Source: Actinomadura luteofluorescens | GTDB lineage: Bacteria; Actinomycetota; Actinomycetes; Streptosporangiales; Streptosporangiaceae | Length of the DNA stretch: 64,000 nucleotides | Assembly (NCBI RefSeq): GCF_013409365.1 | Contig: NZ_JACCBA010000001.1 | Span: 62,001-126,000, forward strand | Direction of reading: 5' to 3' | In this document: piece after piece, positions 25,789 through 36,433 of the stretch | Position numbering within the stretch: position 1 is the first letter of the stretch | Layout: the number at the start of each line of letters is the position of its first letter | Notes under the pieces: model-generated | Seen by the model: the letters and a program-made list of their open reading frames with translations, nothing else | What the model was told of the DNA's origin: nothing | Database searches by the model: none | Program-made: the position numbers and the translations under genes

Positions 25789-26616
25789 GTGACGAACACC
25801 GCCCCATCGACCGCCGGCGCGCCCGCGCCCGGGGCGGGCGACTTCGCCGCTCGAACCCAGCAGATCGCGAAGGTGTACGGGCGCGGCGACGCCCAGGTCG
25901 TCGCGCTCGACACGGTCACCGTCGGCATTCCCCGCGGCCGGTTCACCGCGATCATGGGCCCCTCCGGATCCGGCAAGTCCACCCTGATGCACTGCATGGC
26001 GGGGCTGGACTCGGTGGACTCCGGGGCGGTCTTCATCGGGGACACCGATCTGACCCGGCTCAAGGACAAGCAGCTCACCCGGCTGCGCCGCGACAAGATC
26101 GGCTTCATCTTCCAGGCGTTCAACCTGGTGCCGACCCTGACCGCGCTGGAGAACATCACGCTGCCGATGGACATCGCGGGCCGCAGGCCCGACCGGGAGT
26201 GGCTGGACTCGGTGATCGACACGGTGGGGCTGCGGCCGCGGCTCAAGCACCGTCCCACCGAGCTGTCGGGCGGGCAGCAGCAGCGGGTGGCGTGCGCCCG
26301 CGCCCTGGCGTCCCGACCGGAGATCATCTTCGCGGACGAGCCGACCGGGAACCTGGACTCGCGCTCGGGCGCCGAGGTCCTCGGCTTCCTGCGCGACTCG
26401 GTGCGGCGGATGGGGCAGACCATCGTGATGGTCACCCACGACCCGTCCGCGGCCGCGTACGCCGACCAGGTGCTGTTCCTGTCCGACGGGCAGATCGTCG
26501 ACACCATGACCGAGCCGACCGCCGAGCGGGTGCTGGAGCGCATGAAGGGCTTCGACGCCGGCGGCCACGACACCCGTCCCGCGGACGCGGCCGGATCCGG
26601 GGTGTCGGCGCGATGA
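25789..26616 (+). CDS. ABC transporter ATP-binding protein, MacB/LolD type
   Basis: The 275-residue ATPase has Walker A GPSGSGKST (57-65), Q-loop FIFQAFNLVPTLTALENI, signature LSGGQQQR (159-166) and Walker B IIFADEPTGNLDS. FQAFNL and TGNLDSRSG are typical of the FtsE/LolD/MacB class that works with FtsX-fold permeases. GTG 25789 has GGGAG upstream. The stop overlaps the permease ATG. Together they probably export lipid, peptide or antibiotic. Confidence 0.95.
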   Translation: MTNTAPSTAGAPAPGAGDFAARTQQIAKVYGRGDAQVVALDTVTVGIPRGRFTAIMGPSGSGKSTLMHCMAGLDSVDSGAVFIGDTDLTRLKDKQLTRLRRDKIGFIFQAFNLVPTLTALENITLPMDIAGRRPDREWLDSVIDTVGLRPRLKHRPTELSGGQQQRVACARALASRPEIIFADEPTGNLDSRSGAEVLGFLRDSVRRMGQTIVMVTHDPSAAAYADQVLFLSDGQIVDTMTEPTAERVLERMKGFDAGGHDTRPADAAGSGVSAR

Positions 26617-29114
26617 TGGGCAAGGTCACGCTCCGCAACCTCGCGGCGCACAAGATCAGGCTGGTGCTGACGGCCGTCGCGGTGATCCTCGGCGTCGCGT
26701 TCGTGGCCGGCACGCTGATCTTCACCGACAGCATGAACAAGCAGTTCGACGAGCTGTTCAGCCGGATCGGCACGAACGTGGCCGTCGACGTGCGGGCCAA
26801 GAAGGTCGTCGAGGGCGACGACGACGGGATGGCGGCGCAGCCGGTGCCGGCGACCGTGCTGAAGACCCTGCAGGGCATCGACGGCGTCAAGGACCCCAAG
26901 GGCAACGTCAACGGGTACGCCGCCGTCGTCGGCAAGGACGGGAAGATCGTCGGGACGGCCCAGGACGGCCCGCCGCAGTTCGGAACGAACTGGTCGACGG
27001 GCGGGACCTACGACCTGGCGTCGGGCCGCGCCCCGCGGGGGCCGGACGAGGTCGTCATCGACGCCAAGACCGCGGAGAAGGGCAAGCTCGCGGTCGGCGA
27101 CACCACCCGGGTCATCACCGCCGGCCCGCCCGTCCGCATGCGGATCGTCGGGCTGGTCGACGCGGGGAACCTGATGGGCGCGACCCTCACCGGGTTCGAC
27201 ACCCCGACCGCGCAGCGGCTGATGCTGAAGCCCGGCTACTTCAGCGACATCGAGATGGGCTCCACCGGCCCGTCCCAGGCCGAGCTGCGCGACCGGGTCG
27301 CCAAGGCGCTGCCGCAGAACCTGGAGGCCGTCACCGGCGAGAAGCTCCGCGAGGAGTCCAAGAGCGACATCGCCACGATGATGAGCTTCTTCCGCACGTT
27401 CCTCCTCGTGTTCGCGCTCATCTCGATCTTCGTCGGGTCGTTCATCATCTTCAACACGTTCTCGATGCTGGTCGCGCAGCGGACCCGCGAGCTGGCGCTG
27501 CTGCGCGCCATCGGCGCCGCCCGCGGCCAGGTGACGCGGGCGGTGATCGGCGAGGCCGTCGCGGTCGGTGTGGTCGGCTCCACCCTCGGCCTCGCGGCCG
27601 GCGCGGGCCTGGCGTCCCTGCTGCAGAGCCAGATGGGCGACGCCGGGCAGGGCGGGCTGACCTTCACCGCGACCCCGGTGATCTGGTCGTACGCGGTGGG
27701 CATCGTGGTGACGGTCGTGTCGGCCTACTTCCCGGCCCGCCGCGCCGCGAAGATCCCGCCGGTGGCGGCGATGCGCGACGACGTCGCGCTGCCGCAGCGG
27801 TCGCTGCGGATCCGGATCGCGCTCGGCTCCCTGCTCACCCTCGTGGGCGCGGGCCTCATCGGCGCCGGCCTCGCCGGGGCCGGCGGCAACCCGGCGGTCC
27901 CGGTGGGCGTGGGCGCGTTCGCGGTCTTCATCGGCGTCGCCATGCTCGCCCCGGTGATCAGCGTCCCGGTGATGAAGGTGCTCGGGGCCCCGTTCGCGCG
28001 GCTGATGGGCTCCCCCGGGCGCCTCGCGCGGCAGAACGCGCTGCGCAACCCGCGCCGCACCGCCGCGACGGCCGCCGCGCTGATGATCGGGCTGGCGCTG
28101 ATCACCACGGTCAACGTGCTGGGCGCGACCATGCGGGCCTCGATCGACGAGCAGGTCGACGCGCAGTTCGGCGCCGACTACCTCGTCGAGGTGCAGGGCG
28201 CGGGCGCCGTCAGCGCCGACGCCGCGCAGAAGGTCCGGGCGACCCCCGGGGTCGCCGCCGCGTCCCCCACCTACGAGGGCGACGCCAGGATCGCCGGCAA
28301 GAAGGCCTGGTACATGTCCGGCGACGCGGCGGTGATCGCCAAGGCCGCCAAGCTGAAGATCACCTCCGGTGGCAGCGACATCGGCGACGCCGGGATCATG
28401 GTGGACGAGGGCACCGCCAAGGCCCGCGGATGGAAGGTCGGGGCCGTGGTCCCGGTGCAGTTCACCGACGGGCGGACCGAGCGGCTGACGCTGGCGGGCG
28501 TGTACGCCAAGAGCGATCTGATCGGTCCCCGCCTCATCTCCCAGCAGGCGCACCTGCGGCACACGCTGAAGCCGGCCGTGACCTCGGTCGTGGTGGACGC
28601 CTCCGCGCCGTCGGCGGCGACGAAGGGCGCGCTGGAGTCGGCGCTGAAGGACTACCCGAACCTCAAGGTGTCCGACCAGGCGTCGCTGAAGGCCGACGCC
28701 CGCAAGCAGGTCGACGGGCTCGTGACGTTCCTGACGATCCTGCTGGTGATGTCCGTCATCATCGCGGCCGTCGGGGTGATCAACACCCTGGCGCTTTCGG
28801 TGATCGAGCGGACCCGGGAGATCGGGCTGCTGCGCGCGATCGGGATCTCCCGGCGGCAGCTGCGCCGCATGATCCGGCTGGAGTCCATCATGATCGCGGT
28901 CTTCGGCGCCGTGCTCGGCATGGGCATCGGGGTGGCGTTCGGCGCGGCCCTGCAGAACGCCCTCGCCGACAAGGGCCTCGGGGTCCTCGCCGTCCCGTAC
29001 GCGACCCTGGGGATCTACCTGGTGGTCGCCGCGGTCATCGGTGTGCTGGCGGCCCTCTGGCCGGCGTGGCGCGCGGGCCGGATGGACGTCCTCAAGGCCA
29101 TCTCCACCGAGTAG
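26613..29114 (+). CDS. FtsX/MacB-type ABC permease (double FtsX domain)
   Basis: The 833-residue permease begins MMGKVTLRNLAAHKIRLVL with the first transmembrane helix. It has a large MacB-PCD-like extracellular domain (about 45-250) and an FtsX block (about 255-385, with QRTRELALLRAIGAARGQ). A second set runs from about 475 and ends in ERTREIGLLRAIGISRRQLRR and MDVLKAI. The duplicated layout is typical of actinobacterial exporters such as the DUF214 group. Its ATG overlaps the ATPase stop. A bidirectional terminator follows. The substrate is unknown. Confidence 0.94.
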   Translation: MMGKVTLRNLAAHKIRLVLTAVAVILGVAFVAGTLIFTDSMNKQFDELFSRIGTNVAVDVRAKKVVEGDDDGMAAQPVPATVLKTLQGIDGVKDPKGNVNGYAAVVGKDGKIVGTAQDGPPQFGTNWSTGGTYDLASGRAPRGPDEVVIDAKTAEKGKLAVGDTTRVITAGPPVRMRIVGLVDAGNLMGATLTGFDTPTAQRLMLKPGYFSDIEMGSTGPSQAELRDRVAKALPQNLEAVTGEKLREESKSDIATMMSFFRTFLLVFALISIFVGSFIIFNTFSMLVAQRTRELALLRAIGAARGQVTRAVIGEAVAVGVVGSTLGLAAGAGLASLLQSQMGDAGQGGLTFTATPVIWSYAVGIVVTVVSAYFPARRAAKIPPVAAMRDDVALPQRSLRIRIALGSLLTLVGAGLIGAGLAGAGGNPAVPVGVGAFAVFIGVAMLAPVISVPVMKVLGAPFARLMGSPGRLARQNALRNPRRTAATAAALMIGLALITTVNVLGATMRASIDEQVDAQFGADYLVEVQGAGAVSADAAQKVRATPGVAAASPTYEGDARIAGKKAWYMSGDAAVIAKAAKLKITSGGSDIGDAGIMVDEGTAKARGWKVGAVVPVQFTDGRTERLTLAGVYAKSDLIGPRLISQQAHLRHTLKPAVTSVVVDASAPSAATKGALESALKDYPNLKVSDQASLKADARKQVDGLVTFLTILLVMSVIIAAVGVINTLALSVIERTREIGLLRAIGISRRQLRRMIRLESIMIAVFGAVLGMGIGVAFGAALQNALADKGLGVLAVPYATLGIYLVVAAVIGVLAALWPAWRAGRMDVLKAISTE

Positions 29115-29130
29115 CCCAGACCTCGCGGCC

Positions 29131-29177
29131 ATGAGGAAAGGCCCGGTCCCCCTCGCGGGGGCCGGGCCTTTCCTCAT
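29131..29177. terminator. Bidirectional terminator between convergent genes
   Basis: Sixteen-base outer arms starting ATGAGGAAAGGC and ending GCCTTTCCTCAT, plus an inner CCCCC/GGGGG pair with one bulged T, form a stem of about 21 bp. The A- and T-rich ends make it usable in both directions. It lies between the exporter permease and dppF. Confidence 0.8.
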
Positions 29178-29208
29178 GCGCGAGACGCGCGAGGCGCGCC
29201 TGGCAGCG

Positions 29209-30375
29209 CTACTCCACGGGCTCCGCGTCGTCGGCCGGGACCGGGTCGGCGGTCGGCGCGGCGGGCGTCACCGCGGCCTTGGCGACCGCGTCGGTCGCGC
29301 TGACCGTGGTGTTCTCCGGGAAGTGGCAGGCCGCCTGGTGACCCGGGCTGAGCTCGACCAGCGGCGGCTCGACCTGCTTGCAGATGTCCTGCGCCTTCCA
29401 GCAGCGGGTGTGGAAGCGGCAGGCGGGCGGCGGGTCGAGCGGGCTCGGCACGTCGCCCTCCAGCCGGATGCGCTTGCGGTCCCCGCGCTCGCTCGGGTCG
29501 GGGATCGGCACCGCCGACAGCAGCGCGTTGGTGTAGGGGTGCATCGGCCGCTCGTACAGGTCCGCCCGGTCCGCCACCTCGACGATCTTGCCGAGGTACA
29601 TGACGGCGACGCGGTCGGAGATGTGCCGGACGACCGACAGGTCGTGCGCGATCACCACGTAGGTGAGGTCGAGCTCGTTCTGCAGGTCCTCCAGCAGGTT
29701 GACGACCTGCGCCTGCACCGACACGTCCAGCGCCGACACCGGCTCGTCCGCGACGATCAGCTTCGGCTTGAGGGCCAGGGTGCGGGCGATGCCGATGCGC
29801 TGCCGCTGACCGCCGGAGAACTCGTGCGGGTAGCGGTTGTAGTGCTCGGGGTTCAGCCCGACCAGCTCCAGGATCTCCTGGACGGCCTTCTTGACGCCCT
29901 GCTTGGCCTCGAGGTTCTGCAGCCGGAAGGGCGCCCCGACGATCGCGCCGACCGTCTTGCGCGGGTTCAGCGACGAGTACGGGTCCTGGAAGATCATCTG
30001 AAGGTCCCGGCGGAGCGGCCGGAGCCGCCCCTGCGACATCGTGGTGATGTCCTGGCCCTCAAAAGTGATCTTGCCGAAGCTCGGGTCCAGCAGCCGCATG
30101 ATCATCCGGCCGGTGGTGGACTTGCCGCAGCCCGACTCGCCCACCAGCCCGAGCGTCTCGCCCTTGCGGACGGAGAACGACACGCCGTCGACGGCCTTGA
30201 CCGCCGCGACCTGCCGGCGCAGCAGCCCCGCGGTGACGGGGAAGTGCTTGCCGAGGTTCTCCACCTCCAGCAGCGGCTCGCCGTCCCGCGCGGGGCGGGT
30301 CTCCGCGGCCGGACGGGTCTCGTCGGCCGGGGTCTTCGTAGTGTTCACAGTCTCGTTCCCACCCGTGCTCGTCAC
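29209..30375 (-). CDS. dppF: Oligopeptide ABC transporter ATP-binding protein DppF/OppF
   Basis: This is the 388-residue second ATPase of the peptide importer. Walker [26 protein letters not shown] and Walker [13 protein letters not shown] are present. The C-terminal oligopeptide-binding signature [14 protein letters not shown] completes the Opp/Dpp-type ATPase. About 45 disordered residues precede the ABC domain and an Ala/Pro-rich tail follows it. GTG 30375 overlaps the dppD stop as GTGA; the longer frame to 30435 would overlap dppD more. It is the last gene of dppC-A-B-D-F. Confidence 0.93.
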   Translation of the reverse strand: MTSTGGNETVNTTKTPADETRPAAETRPARDGEPLLEVENLGKHFPVTAGLLRRQVAAVKAVDGVSFSVRKGETLGLVGESGCGKSTTGRMIMRLLDPSFGKITFEGQDITTMSQGRLRPLRRDLQMIFQDPYSSLNPRKTVGAIVGAPFRLQNLEAKQGVKKAVQEILELVGLNPEHYNRYPHEFSGGQRQRIGIARTLALKPKLIVADEPVSALDVSVQAQVVNLLEDLQNELDLTYVVIAHDLSVVRHISDRVAVMYLGKIVEVADRADLYERPMHPYTNALLSAVPIPDPSERGDRKRIRLEGDVPSPLDPPPACRFHTRCWKAQDICKQVEPPLVELSPGHQAACHFPENTTVSATDAVAKAAVTPAAPTADPVPADDAEPVE

Positions 30376-31438
30376 AGCTTCGCCCGGATCTCGTCGTTCC
30401 AGATCTGCCGCTTCTTCTCCAGTGGGAGATGGCACGCCGCCTTGTGGCCCGGCTCGGCCTCGACCAGCTCGGGCCGCTCGGTCGTGCTCTTGTCCCCGTT
30501 GAGGTCACTGTAGGGGCAGCGCGGATGGAACGCGCAGCCCGACGGCACGTTGATCAGGCTCGGCGGCGAACCCTCGATCGGCATCAGCCGCTCCGAGCGC
30601 TCCCGGTCCAGCCTCGGCATCGAGCCGAGCAGGCCCCAGGTGTAGGGGTGCAGCGGCTGGTGGAAGGCGTCGTCGACCGACGCGTACTCCACCGCGCGCC
30701 CCGCGTACATCACCAGGATGTCGTCGGACAGCTCGGCGACCACCCCGAGGTCGTGGGTGATCATGATGACCGCGGAGTTGAACTCCTGCTGCAGGTCCCG
30801 GATCAGGTCCAGGATCTGCGCCTGGACGGTCACGTCCAGTGCCGTGGTCGGCTCGTCGGCGATCAGCAGCTCGGGGTCGCAGGACAGCGCCATCGCGATC
30901 ATCGCGCGCTGCCGCATGCCGCCGGAGAACTGGTGCGGGTAGTCGTCCACCCGCTTGTCCGGCTTGGGGATGCCGACCTTGCCGAGCATGTCAACGGCGT
31001 GCTTGCGGGCCACCGACTTGGACACGTCGTTGTGCACCCGGTAGGCCTCGACGATCTGCTGGCCGACCGTGTAGAAGGGGTGCATCGACGACAGCGGGTC
31101 CTGGAAGATCATCGCCATGTCGCGGCCGCGGAGCCGGCGCACCTCGGACTGCGAGGCGCCGACGATCTCCTTGCCGTCCAGCCAGATCTCCCCGGACACG
31201 TCGGCGTTGCGCCGGTTGTGCAGGCCGAGGATGCCGAGGCTGGTCACGCTCTTGCCGGAGCCCGACTCGCCCACGATCCCGAGCGTGCGGCCGCGCTCCA
31301 GCTGAAACGACAGCCCGTCGACGGACTTGACCAGGCCGTCGTCCGTCGGGAAGTGGATCTTCAGGTCGCGGACCTCGAGGAACGCGCTCGGGGCCTCGCC
31401 GGTGCCCGCGGTGTCCGCGGCGGGCGCGGTGCCGGTCA

Positions 31439-31439
<1 letters not shown>
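30372..31439 (-). CDS. dppD: Oligopeptide ABC transporter ATP-binding protein DppD/OppD
   Basis: This is the 355-residue first ATPase. Walker A GESGSGKS, the Q-loop [10 protein letters not shown], signature [15 protein letters not shown] and Walker [15 protein letters not shown] are present. The C-terminal [11 protein letters not shown] motif is characteristic of Opp/Dpp ATPases and may bind Fe-S. Its ATG overlaps the dppB stop by one base (TGATG). It forms a heterodimer with DppF on the DppB/DppC membrane pair. Confidence 0.95.
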
Positions 31440-32452
<1,013 letters not shown>

Positions 32453-32466
32453 AATGCTCGGCCCGA

Positions 32467-32510
32467 CCCGCCGGCCGGCGGGACCTGTGGGTCCCGGACC
32501 GGCCGGCGGG
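32467..32510 (-). terminator. Attenuating hairpin between dppA and dppB
   Basis: A stem of 12 + 7 bp with a GA bulge (CCCGCCGGCCGG...CGGGACC with its complement) lies 48 nt after the dppA stop and 15 nt before dppB. In binding-protein operons such a hairpin allows excess of the solute-binding protein. That role is inferred. Confidence 0.6.
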
Positions 32511-32557
32511 CGTCGCCTTCACCTGCCTTCAGCTGGACGCACGGACGAAGCGGAGTG

Positions 32558-34321
32558 TCACTCCACGCCCATGTTGAGGTAGTCGTACATTCCGCCGTAG
32601 TAGTAAGTGATGCCCGCGTTGGTCACGCGCTTCGGCCGGTACATCAGGGCCTTGGCGTAGATCAGCGGGACCTCGGCGGCGGTCGCCATGACCGCCTTGT
32701 CGACCTCACCGTAGGCCTTCAGGCGAGCGGCCTTGTCACCGTTGGAGATCGCGTCGTCGAGACCCTTGTTGACCTTCGGGTCGTTGAGCTCGGCGAGGTT
32801 GTTGCCGCCGGACGGCTTGATCGCCGCACCGTGCACGATCTGCGAGAGGAAGCCGTAGCCGGTGGGCCAGTCGGCCGCCCACGCCATGATCATCATGCCG
32901 ACGCCGTGGTCGTGGACGTACTTCGGCACGCCGACGTACTTGTTGAAGTAGTCGCCGGCCGGGAACTGCACGATGCTGACCTTGATGCCGACCTTGGCGA
33001 GGCTCTGCTGGATCGCCTCGGCCATCGCGACTTCCTTCGGCCGGTCGGACCGCGCCGAGATCTTGGTGCTGAAGCCGTTCGGCTGGCCGCAGGCCTGCAG
33101 CTCCGACTTGGCCTTGGCGAGCGTCGCCTGGTCGAGGCCACCGCCCTCGGCCTGCTTCTGGGGGAACAGGTCGAACTTGGTGTACCCGTCCACCGACGGC
33201 GGCAGCACGGTGGTGGCGATGTCGCCACCGGCCAGCGGGCCTCCGTAGGCGGTCTGCGCGGCGACCTTGTCGGTCGCGTACTGCACGGCCGTCCGGCAGT
33301 GGATGTTGTCCAGCGGCTTGACGTTCACGTTCAGCGACATGAACCGCAGGAAGCCCTGGACGGGGTTGTCGACGTACGGCTTCTGCTCGGGGGTCAGCAC
33401 CTTCGGCTGGGTCCCGGCCTGGACGCCGACGCCGGTGATGTCCATGTCCAGCGCGCCGGCCAGCTGCCGCTGGTCGATGTCGTCCGCGTTCTGCTTGACC
33501 TGGACCTCGATCTTGTCCGGCAGCGCCTTGCGGAGCGGGTCGGTGCTCTGGTTCCAGTTCGGGTTGCGCGACAGCGACATCGACTTGCCGCGCGTGTAGT
33601 TGTCGATCTTGTACGGGCCGCTGGAGACGATCGCGGACTCGTACTTCGTGCCGGTGTCCTTGGCCTTGGGCACAGGGATGGACTGCGACATCGAGACCAG
33701 GTAGTCGAATTCCTGGAACGCCTCGTTCAGGTGGAAGACGATCGTCTGGTCGTCGGGGGTCTCGATGGACTTCAGACCCTCGTCGCTCTTGTCGTCGTAC
33801 GGGCCCTTGTAGGCGGGCTTGTTGTCGACGAGGTACTGCTTGAAGTACTTCGGCCCGAGCTGCAGTTCCTTGGTGTAGTTGCTGCGCTCGATCGCGTACT
33901 TGACGTCCTTGGACGTGACCGTGGTGCCGTCGTCGTACTTGACGCCGGTCCGCAGCTTGTACGTCCAGGTCTTGCCGCCGTCGGTGGACTGGCCCATGTC
34001 GGTGGCCAGGTCAGGGACGATCTCGAGGCTCTCCTTGCCCGCGGCCGCCTTGGCCGTGGTCAGACCGCGGCCGTAGAGACGGGCGAAGTTCTGGGAGAAC
34101 GCGTAGTAGGTGTTGCCCGGGTCCGGCGAGTCCCAGTCGTCGGAGTCGGCCAGCTTGAGCGTGCCGCCCTTCTTGTCCGACTTGTTGACGACCTCGTTCA
34201 CGCCGGCGTTGTACCCGGGGCCGCTCCCCGAGCCTCCGGATTCACCGCCGCCGCAGGCGGCGAGCCCTGCGGCCGCGACCACACCGGCCGCGAAGACCGC
34301 AATTGGTCTCATCTTGTTCAT
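32558..34321 (-). CDS. dppA: Peptide ABC transporter substrate-binding lipoprotein
   Basis: This is a 587-residue family 5 extracellular binding protein (SBP_bac_5). Signal peptide MNKMRPIAVFAAGVV and lipobox LAACGGG place Cys23 as the lipid anchor, followed by a Gly/Ser linker. The family signature lies around TAKAAAGKESLEIVPDLATDM, with DGTTVTSKDVKYAIER as the conserved motif. The frame is open to 34369, but MNKMRP is the proper signal-peptide start. It sits in the middle of the operon between the two permease genes, which is not the usual first place. Peptides are the likely ligand. Confidence 0.93.
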   Translation of the reverse strand: MNKMRPIAVFAAGVVAAAGLAACGGGESGGSGSGPGYNAGVNEVVNKSDKKGGTLKLADSDDWDSPDPGNTYYAFSQNFARLYGRGLTTAKAAAGKESLEIVPDLATDMGQSTDGGKTWTYKLRTGVKYDDGTTVTSKDVKYAIERSNYTKELQLGPKYFKQYLVDNKPAYKGPYDDKSDEGLKSIETPDDQTIVFHLNEAFQEFDYLVSMSQSIPVPKAKDTGTKYESAIVSSGPYKIDNYTRGKSMSLSRNPNWNQSTDPLRKALPDKIEVQVKQNADDIDQRQLAGALDMDITGVGVQAGTQPKVLTPEQKPYVDNPVQGFLRFMSLNVNVKPLDNIHCRTAVQYATDKVAAQTAYGGPLAGGDIATTVLPPSVDGYTKFDLFPQKQAEGGGLDQATLAKAKSELQACGQPNGFSTKISARSDRPKEVAMAEAIQQSLAKVGIKVSIVQFPAGDYFNKYVGVPKYVHDHGVGMMIMAWAADWPTGYGFLSQIVHGAAIKPSGGNNLAELNDPKVNKGLDDAISNGDKAARLKAYGEVDKAVMATAAEVPLIYAKALMYRPKRVTNAGITYYYGGMYDYLNMGVE

Positions 34322-34365
34322 GTGCAGGCGCACCCCTTCAATTAGACGGGTCGGTTGAACCCGAG

Positions 34366-35358
34366 TCACTTGGCCCGAGGGTCGAGAGCGTCCCGCAGCC
34401 CGTCACCGAAGAGGTTGAAGGCGAGGACGGTGATGAAGATGGCCATACCGGGGATGATCATGTACGCGGGGTCCGAGGAGTAGATCGGAACCGCGAGCGT
34501 CAGCATGGCGCCCCACGAGGGCGTCGGCGGGATCACTCCGACGCCGAGGAACGACAGCGCCGCCTCGAACAGGATGTTGGTCGGGATCAGCAGGGTCGAG
34601 TAGACCAGGATCGGGGCGACCAGGTTCGGCAGGATCTCCTTGAAGAGCACGTAGGAGTTGCGGGCGCCCAGGCTGCGCGCGGCGTCGACGAACTCGCGTT
34701 CGCGCAGCGAGAGCGTCTGGCCGCGGATGATGCGGCCGATGTAGGGCCAGTTGAAGAAGCCGATGACCACGACCAGCACCGAGATCCGCAGGCCGTTGCC
34801 GTTCATGCCGAACGCGCCGTCGGAGACGACGCCGACCAGCGCGATCGCGAACAGCAGCAGCGGGAAGGCCAGGAAGGCGTCCATGGCCCGGCTGATCAGG
34901 TAGTCGACCCAGCCGCCGAAGTAGCCGGCCACGATGCCCATGACCGTCCCGATGACCACCGAGAGCAGGGTGGCCAGGAACGACACCAGGAGCGAGATCC
35001 GGGCTCCGTGCACGATGCGGGCCAGCAGGTCGCGGCCGGTGCCGGGCTCCACGCCCAGCAGGTGCTCGCCGCTGATGCCCGTGTGCCAGATCCCGGACTT
35101 CGGCCGGTTGTAGGTCGGGTCGATCAGGTTCTGGTGGTACGTCAGCGGGTTCTGCACGAAGTACGGACCGAAGATCGCGATCAGGATGAGCACGAACACG
35201 ATGACCGCGCCGGTCAGAGCGACCTTGTCCCGCTTCAGCCGCATCCAGGCGATCTGCCCGAGTGAGCGTCCCTGGATCTTCTTCCGGTCGACGCCGACGA
35301 GAACAGCCTCCGGCTGCGCCTCGCTGTCGGACCCGGTCACCTCTATGGGTGCGGCCAC
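34366..35358 (-). CDS. dppC: Oligopeptide ABC transporter permease DppC
   Basis: The 330-residue permease has an N-terminal cytoplasmic tail of about 45 residues, the first helix VALTGAVIVFVLILIAIFG, and the HLLGVEPGTGRDLLARIVHGARISL segment split by the first loop. It also has the EAA motif EFVDAARSLGARNSYVL, and it ends DALDPRAK. An AGGAGGT Shine-Dalgarno 7 nt before GTG 35358 is the best in the window. It is the first gene of the operon, about 108 nt behind the predicted transcription start. Confidence 0.94.
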   Translation of the reverse strand: MAAPIEVTGSDSEAQPEAVLVGVDRKKIQGRSLGQIAWMRLKRDKVALTGAVIVFVLILIAIFGPYFVQNPLTYHQNLIDPTYNRPKSGIWHTGISGEHLLGVEPGTGRDLLARIVHGARISLLVSFLATLLSVVIGTVMGIVAGYFGGWVDYLISRAMDAFLAFPLLLFAIALVGVVSDGAFGMNGNGLRISVLVVVIGFFNWPYIGRIIRGQTLSLREREFVDAARSLGARNSYVLFKEILPNLVAPILVYSTLLIPTNILFEAALSFLGVGVIPPTPSWGAMLTLAVPIYSSDPAYMIIPGMAIFITVLAFNLFGDGLRDALDPRAK

Positions 35359-35718
35359 GCTCGATACCTCCTACCGTCCGGCCACTGGTTCGGCCATGCC
35401 GCCGGCGAGTGACCGGCGGTCGCGGAGATCATCCGCTGCCCCCGCGCCCGTTACGCCGCGTTTGCTGAAGGGAAACGTAGTCCTTCGGGCACGACTGTCC
35501 ATCCGTGAAGCGTCCTTCGGAAGTACCCGTATCTGACTTGTGATCTCGTCGTCATCTGGGCAACACGCGTCCGCGCACCACTTCGGACAAATCGCCCGAA
35601 TAGTACGTTCGGTGGAGACCTGCCCGGCACCTCCGCGGGGGTCCGGAACAGCAAGCTTTACCGTACTGAGTCCGATCTGAGACTGATCGTCCGCAGGTCA
35701 GGGCCGGGACGCGCAGAA
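35359..35718. other. Intergenic region upstream of the dpp operon
   Basis: This 360-nt stretch has lower GC than its surroundings and no credible ORF. It holds the predicted dpp promoter (35474-35501) and a leader of about 108 nt. Farther upstream are other AT-rich patches (around 35590-35610 and 35655-35670) that could be additional promoters or regulator sites. Confidence 0.5.
35474..35501 (-). promoter_or_regulatory. Predicted promoter of the dpp operon
   Basis: On the minus strand TGGACA (35496-35501), a 16-bp spacer and TACGTT (35474-35479) fit a sigma-70-type promoter. The start would be near 35466. Confidence 0.55.
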
Positions 35719-35762
35719 ACGGCGGGCCGGGACGTCCGCTTCGGGACGTCCCGGCCCGCCGT
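35719..35762 (-). terminator. 19-bp perfect hairpin terminator
   Basis: ACGGCGGGCCGGGACGTCC pairs perfectly with its downstream arm around the loop GCTTCG, 27 nt beyond the stop of the small membrane protein gene. It ends that gene's transcript and shields the dpp promoter. Confidence 0.8.
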
Positions 35763-35788
35763 GTGGCGCGTGCGGCGGCCGCGCGGCG

Positions 35789-36217
35789 TCAGGAGATGCC
35801 GCGGTCGCGGAGGATCTTCTCGATCTCCGCCATCTCCGGGTCGCCGCCCCCGGGCGCGGGCCCCTCGACACCCCGCTTCGGCTTGGCGGCGCGGCCCGTG
35901 GAACGGCGTCCCTCGCCGCCCTCGGCGGCCTTGCCGCCGCCGCCGGCGCCGGCGCGGCGGCTCAGCATCGCTCCCGACGCCAGGTAGAGCATCACGGCCA
36001 GGCCCGCCACCGCGACGCCCGCCCACTTCACCGGGCTGAACGCCAGGTCGACGAAGAACTCGGTCACGCCCGTCATCGCCGCCGCCAGCGGCACCAGCGA
36101 CAGGGCCGCGCCGCGCAGGCCGGTGCCCGCCCCCCGGCGGCGGTAGGCGCCCCAGCTGATCACCAGACCGACCAGGGTCACCCCGAGACTGATCGCGAAT
36201 ATGGCTGCGTCGCTCAT
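35789..36217 (-). CDS. Small conserved-type membrane protein, function unknown
   Basis: The 142-residue protein has three probable transmembrane helices (5-22, 36-52, 63-82), each separated by short loops. A Gly/Lys-rich linker and a conserved-looking C-terminal helix (DPEMAEIEKILRDRGIS) follow. I do not recognise a named family. GAGGGG lies before the ATG. It stands alone between the dpp operon and the HAD gene. Confidence 0.75.
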   Translation of the reverse strand: MSDAAIFAISLGVTLVGLVISWGAYRRRGAGTGLRGAALSLVPLAAAMTGVTEFFVDLAFSPVKWAGVAVAGLAVMLYLASGAMLSRRAGAGGGGKAAEGGEGRRSTGRAAKPKRGVEGPAPGGGDPEMAEIEKILRDRGIS

Positions 36218-36264
36218 GCCGGCCCCTCATTCCGTGCGGCGGTGCTCTCTCCATCGTCACACGC

Positions 36265-36299
36265 GAACCGCCGGACCTGCTCCTTCTGGCGGACGGTTC
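36265..36299 (-). terminator. Weak hairpin between the HAD and membrane-protein genes
   Basis: GAACCG-CCG pairs with CGG-A-CGGTTC with one bulge. It lies 135 nt beyond the HAD stop. It is only a tentative terminator. Confidence 0.3.
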
Positions 36300-36433
36300 C
36301 CGTCCGGGACGATCTCCTCCTGCGGCGGGATCCGCCCCCTAGGGGCCGCCCCCGCGGGTACCGGCTCCCAGGTATCAGGTCACGGCCGGGCAACGAGCAG
36401 GCGGCGGGTCGGGGGCGGGACGGGCGCTCCCGA

